Assembly (NCBI GenBank): GCA_002729885.1
Contig: PBUB01000030.1
Coordinates: 1-64,000 of the forward strand
Origin: Spirochaetaceae bacterium
GTDB lineage: Bacteria; Spirochaetota; Leptospiria; Leptospirales; Leptonemataceae
Direction of reading: 5' to 3'
DNA: 64,000 nucleotides
Part shown: piece by piece, positions 61,118-64,000 of the stretch
Numbering within the stretch: the stretch's first letter is position 1
Layout: every line of letters starts with the position of its first letter
The notes under the pieces: generated by a model
What the model was told of the DNA's origin: nothing
What the model saw: only the letters and a program-made list of their open reading frames with translations
Database searches by the model: none
Made by a program: the position numbers and the translations under genes

Positions 61118-61710
61118 TGGATTCCTATTATGATTTAGTCGAACAGACAGATGACGTTACTCCGGAATATAAGACCGAAACCGGAGAATGGTTTCTGGAT
61201 ATGTATCCGGCTCAGAAGGCGGTTGATCTGTATCACTGGCTGTATCTGGGCGAATTTGGCTATGGCGGTGAGGCCCCTCCCAGTGCTCTGGATCAGCTTA
61301 CCGAGGATATCCGCATAGCACGTTTCAATCCGCCGAAGTATTCCGGTGTCTGGGAACCTCTGGGTCTGGCAGGCCGTCTGCTAAAAATCAACCTGGTGGC
61401 CTATTCGGATGCTGGCTGCCCGCTGCCTCGATTGATTCAGCTTTCGGAACGGGTGAAGGAACTGCGACCCAACAGTTTGCGATTTAAGGGTGACTGGAAC
61501 TTTATGAAAACCATCGTGGTTCCGGGTATGGAATTGACCCTGGATCAAATTCATCAGTTTGAGAATCAAATCCCTCTTCATATGACTCCATATATGGGAT
61601 TCACCGAGGAGTTCGAGAGGGTGTATGGCCAGGCATTTCGCATAGTCCCGAGAAAGTCATTCTTTCAGTATTTTCCGGAGTTTCAAGATGACTCATTTAG
61701 CCGCCACTGA
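61117..61710 (+). CDS. Conserved-looking hypothetical protein
   Basis: Not recognised. 197 residues, no signal peptide or membrane segment, neutral composition. The sequence has many aromatics (MDSYYDLVEQ, WFLDMYPAQKAVDLYHWLYLGEFGYGG). A DLYHWLYLGEFGYGG segment and later PSLRFKGDWNF-like motifs look conserved. ATG overlaps the der stop by one base, and its end overlaps the mtnA start by 23 bases, so it is firmly in an operon. A cytosolic enzyme or regulator is possible; no function can be given. Confidence 0.8.
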   Translation: MDSYYDLVEQTDDVTPEYKTETGEWFLDMYPAQKAVDLYHWLYLGEFGYGGEAPPSALDQLTEDIRIARFNPPKYSGVWEPLGLAGRLLKINLVAYSDAGCPLPRLIQLSERVKELRPNSLRFKGDWNFMKTIVVPGMELTLDQIHQFENQIPLHMTPYMGFTEEFERVYGQAFRIVPRKSFFQYFPEFQDDSFSRH

Positions 61711-62791
61711 GATCCCCCGTGCATTCCTCTGGAAAGGGGATCATCTGGCCCTGCTGGATCAGACCAGGCTTCCTACAGAGCAACACTGGCTAATGCTCAG
61801 AAATCTGGAAGAGGTAGCTGAGGCAATCAAGATGCTGCGCGTTCGTGGTGCGCCAGCCATTGGAGTGGCCGGAGCCTACGGTGCAGTACTTGCCATTCGA
61901 AACGCATGGAAAGATCAATCCGCGGAAGCCTCGGACTGGCTGAATGGGTTTCTGGAAATTACAGAGGCATTGCGACAAACCAGACCCACCGCTGTGAATC
62001 TGTTTCATTGCATGGATCGCATGGATCGAGTGGCAAGGGTATTTGTTGAAGATGCCAGGGGAACCGAATCCGGAATGAAAAGATTTGATCCCGCGGCAGC
62101 TGCAGAGCGCCTGGAGTCTGAAGCAGTGGCCATCCATAGAGAAGATGAGGAGCTATGCAGTCGTATGGGTTCCCATGGCGCCGAGTTGATTCCGGATGGG
62201 GCCCGAATTCTAACGCATTGTAATACCGGTGCGGTAGCCACAGGTGGTCTGGGAACGGCCCTGGGTGCCATCTATACCGCTCATCTCTCCGGTAAGAAAA
62301 TTCAAGTCTATGCCGATGAAACCCGGCCCTTGCTTCAGGGTGGACGTATTACTGCCTGGGAACTCTTTGAAGCCGGCATTCCTGTGAAACTCATTACTGA
62401 TAGTATGGCTGCTTCTGTAATGGCGGATGGAAAGGTGGATCTGATCATGGTGGGTGCCGATCGCATTGCGGCCAATGGTGATACAGCCAACAAGATCGGT
62501 ACCCTGGGTCTGGGAGTTCTTGCGAAACACTTTGGAATCCCCATGTATGTTGTGGCCCCTACAACTACCCTGGATCCGGCTCTGGCCTCCGGACAGGAGA
62601 TTGTAATTGAAGAGCGAAAGGCCGATGAGGTTCGTCAGTTTCAGGGACAGTACAGCGCGCCCCCGGAAGTGGATGTCTTTAATCCTGCTTTCGATGTTAC
62701 TCCGGGGGAGTTTATCAGTGGAATCGTCACTGAGCTTGGAGTGCATCGGCCACCCTATGATTTTCGCACATTAATGGCCGGTAAAGGGTAA
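61688..62791 (+). CDS. mtnA: Methylthioribose-1-phosphate isomerase
   Basis: Aldose-ketose isomerase of methionine salvage, eIF2B-like fold. LRVRGAPAIGVAGAYG, the catalytic Cys in LTHCNTGAVATGGLGTA, and the Asp in VGADRIAANGDTANKIGT are intact. 367 residues. It overlaps the preceding gene by 23 bases in another frame and ends the + operon; the cca-like gene converges on it across 135 bases. Confidence 0.94.
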   Translation: MTHLAATEIPRAFLWKGDHLALLDQTRLPTEQHWLMLRNLEEVAEAIKMLRVRGAPAIGVAGAYGAVLAIRNAWKDQSAEASDWLNGFLEITEALRQTRPTAVNLFHCMDRMDRVARVFVEDARGTESGMKRFDPAAAAERLESEAVAIHREDEELCSRMGSHGAELIPDGARILTHCNTGAVATGGLGTALGAIYTAHLSGKKIQVYADETRPLLQGGRITAWELFEAGIPVKLITDSMAASVMADGKVDLIMVGADRIAANGDTANKIGTLGLGVLAKHFGIPMYVVAPTTTLDPALASGQEIVIEERKADEVRQFQGQYSAPPEVDVFNPAFDVTPGEFISGIVTELGVHRPPYDFRTLMAGKG

Positions 62792-62926
62792 CCTGTTTCT
62801 TGCGTCTCAGGCCGGGAAATACGTCAGTCCATCGGTAGAGCTTCCTGAGGCAAACCTGGTCTGTTGTCCTTAACTTGGTTGACTCATCACCCGCCCAGAA
62901 CGTGGCCATAACGCGCCTGTGTGACA

Positions 62927-64000
62927 TTATTCCGGGCGGCCGACAATCTCCAGCAACCTATCCCGGGAATTCAGCGTCGGATCCTCCCATACTTTCTCCA
63001 GGCATCTCTGCAGCACATTTCCAATCTCTTTGCCCTGAAAGCCCAGTTCCATTAGATCCTTGCCATTCACATTGAGGTCCTTGATTCTAAATGGGTCTCG
63101 GTAGCCAGCCTGTAGTTCCTGGAGGCATTCGCGCTTACTCGTAGCTTCAGCTGCAAAGGAGTCCAGATAGGCAATCCAGGAAAATAGAAAGTCCTCCAGG
63201 CGATGGTCCAGGATTCGAAAAAGCTGAAATAGAGTCTGTCGGATGAGGGCGCGGTAGCTGAGCCATTCCCGGGACGGTTCAGTTGATGAGTCTGCCAGGG
63301 TCGCCCGCTCCTTTGACGGCGAATTGCCCTGCGAATCTGCGAATGCTGTCTTCGGGGGAACTGGGAGAGTCATGAGAAGGGCACTGGCCTCCATACAGAG
63401 CATAGTATGGTTGGGAAATTTCCATCTCCTTAATAAGCCGATGAGTTCCTGGTAAGGCAGTCCGGGAAATATCGCGCGAAGCCAGCAAAAAATGCGAATA
63501 TCAATCAGCCAGTCCGAAGAGTCTGAAATGGATTGCGTCTGCTTTTCATAATGCGCCAGCATGTTCTCCCTGGCCAGAATCGGTTGTTCTGGCATCTCGG
63601 GATGTTTGGTAAGTATCGCCTGAATACAGAGTTCAGTCCGGGAGAGCTCTACAGGCGGAGTCTGTAGATTGGCTCGATTCAAGAAGATCTGTAGTAAGCC
63701 GGTGCTTTGTATCGTGGAAAGCATGGGTAATGGATTTGCGCTCTTTAAGCCTTTACGAAGCTCCTCGGTAAACCGTTCTATAGCCACCAGGGCGGTTCTA
63801 TTGTGGATTTCGGTGTTTGAAAGGGCCTTCTCTGTGTCTTTTTCCAGGCGAAAGTCCAGAGTGGAGAGGAATCGGCAGGCCCGGATGGGTCGCAGTCCAT
63901 CCTCAAAGAATCGGTCCTCTGGCTTTCCGATAGTGCGAATCAAACGCTGTTGCAGATCGGCCAATCCACCGTGTTCGTCTATGAGCATCGAGGAAACGGG
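62927..64000 (-). CDS. tRNA nucleotidyltransferase/poly(A) polymerase family protein (partial)
   Basis: The right window edge cuts this gene; the frame stays open past the first internal ATG (63988) to base 64000. The visible part starts just after the catalytic head (LIDEHGGLADLQQRLIRTIGKPEDRFFEDGLRPIRACRFLSTLDF), which matches the end of the palm domain of class II CCA-adding enzymes, followed by the helical neck and body. It adds CCA to tRNA 3' ends or adenylates RNA; the catalytic DxD is outside the window. Confidence 0.9.
   Translation of the reverse strand, partial: PVSSMLIDEHGGLADLQQRLIRTIGKPEDRFFEDGLRPIRACRFLSTLDFRLEKDTEKALSNTEIHNRTALVAIERFTEELRKGLKSANPLPMLSTIQSTGLLQIFLNRANLQTPPVELSRTELCIQAILTKHPEMPEQPILARENMLAHYEKQTQSISDSSDWLIDIRIFCWLRAIFPGLPYQELIGLLRRWKFPNHTMLCMEASALLMTLPVPPKTAFADSQGNSPSKERATLADSSTEPSREWLSYRALIRQTLFQLFRILDHRLEDFLFSWIAYLDSFAAEATSKRECLQELQAGYRDPFRIKDLNVNGKDLMELGFQGKEIGNVLQRCLEKVWEDPTLNSRDRLLEIVGRPE

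Noticed and set aside
1-64000. tRNA, rRNA, CRISPR or insertion-sequence elements
   Set aside because: I looked for T-loop-like segments, regular spaced repeats, transposase frames and long terminal repeats in the gaps and found none.

Overview
The window looks like a chromosome segment of a spirochaete of the order Leptospirales. Three things point there: the run rpsB-tsf-pyrH-frr-uppS-cdsA-dxr-rseP-proS, which I recall as the leptospiral order; a FlaA-type periplasmic flagellar sheath protein; and many lipoproteins with loose spirochaetal lipoboxes. By eye the GC content is near 50 percent, which fits a Leptonema/Turneriella-like lineage better than Leptospira itself. I saw no rRNA, tRNA, CRISPR array, transposase, integrase or attachment site. 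Nearly all the DNA is coding.

Layout. 1-10998 (+): a translation, isoprenoid and phospholipid operon (small membrane protein, rpsB, tsf, pyrH, frr, uppS, cdsA, dxr, rseP, proS), then trpB. 11136-19375: mixed envelope and RNA genes (unknown secreted protein, FlaA-like protein, RluA-type pseudouridine synthase, secernin-like C69 peptidase, parvulin/SurA-like lipoprotein, polyprenol-kinase-like membrane protein, LptF/G permease). 19468-24900 (mostly -): glycosyltransferase 9, DUF4254, proC, an Mpo1-like protein (+), ddl, meaB. 25188-32281: meaA, a thioredoxin-like lipoprotein (+), two paralogous cysteine-rich lipoproteins, ilvD, and a membrane protein resembling a voltage-sensor domain without a pore. 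32499-39152: a TIGR01777-type epimerase, nadE, purQ, purS, an MBL hydrolase and a WD40-like beta-propeller. 39193-45223: a divergent acyl-chemistry cluster (SDR and KASIII on -, crotonyl-CoA carboxylase/reductase, a second KASIII and an AMP-dependent acyl ligase on +). 45264-49461 (-): DUF1574, MBOAT acyltransferase, purC and a YkgJ-type cysteine-cluster protein. 49897-54343 (+): fliK-flgD-flgE. 54617-59013 (+): gspK-L-M-N. 58970-62791 (+): smpB, der, an unknown gene and mtnA. The right edge cuts a tRNA nucleotidyltransferase-family gene (-).

How the genes work together. The first operon links translation factors with undecaprenyl-phosphate, CDP-diacylglycerol and MEP-pathway synthesis. MeaA (ethylmalonyl-CoA-mutase-like) with its GTPase chaperone MeaB, and the crotonyl-CoA carboxylase/reductase 14 kb away, could share alkylmalonyl-CoA chemistry. 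The reductase, however, sits inside a compact KASIII/ligase/SDR cluster that looks like a dedicated acyl or lipid biosynthetic locus. GspK-N are the inner-membrane assembly part of a type II secretion system whose remaining genes lie elsewhere.

The best candidates for something undescribed are: (i) the divergent CCR-KASIII-ligase cluster with a palindrome in its shared promoter region; (ii) the tandem lipoproteins with identical ten-cysteine spacing beside a thioredoxin-like lipoprotein; (iii) the pore-less voltage-sensor-like protein; and (iv) uppS, which has no ATG/GTG/TTG start before its catalytic motif and appears to begin at CTG. A broader trait is that several core enzymes (NadE, TrpB, Der, an RluA-family enzyme, FlgD, RpsB) carry unusual low-complexity inserts or tails.
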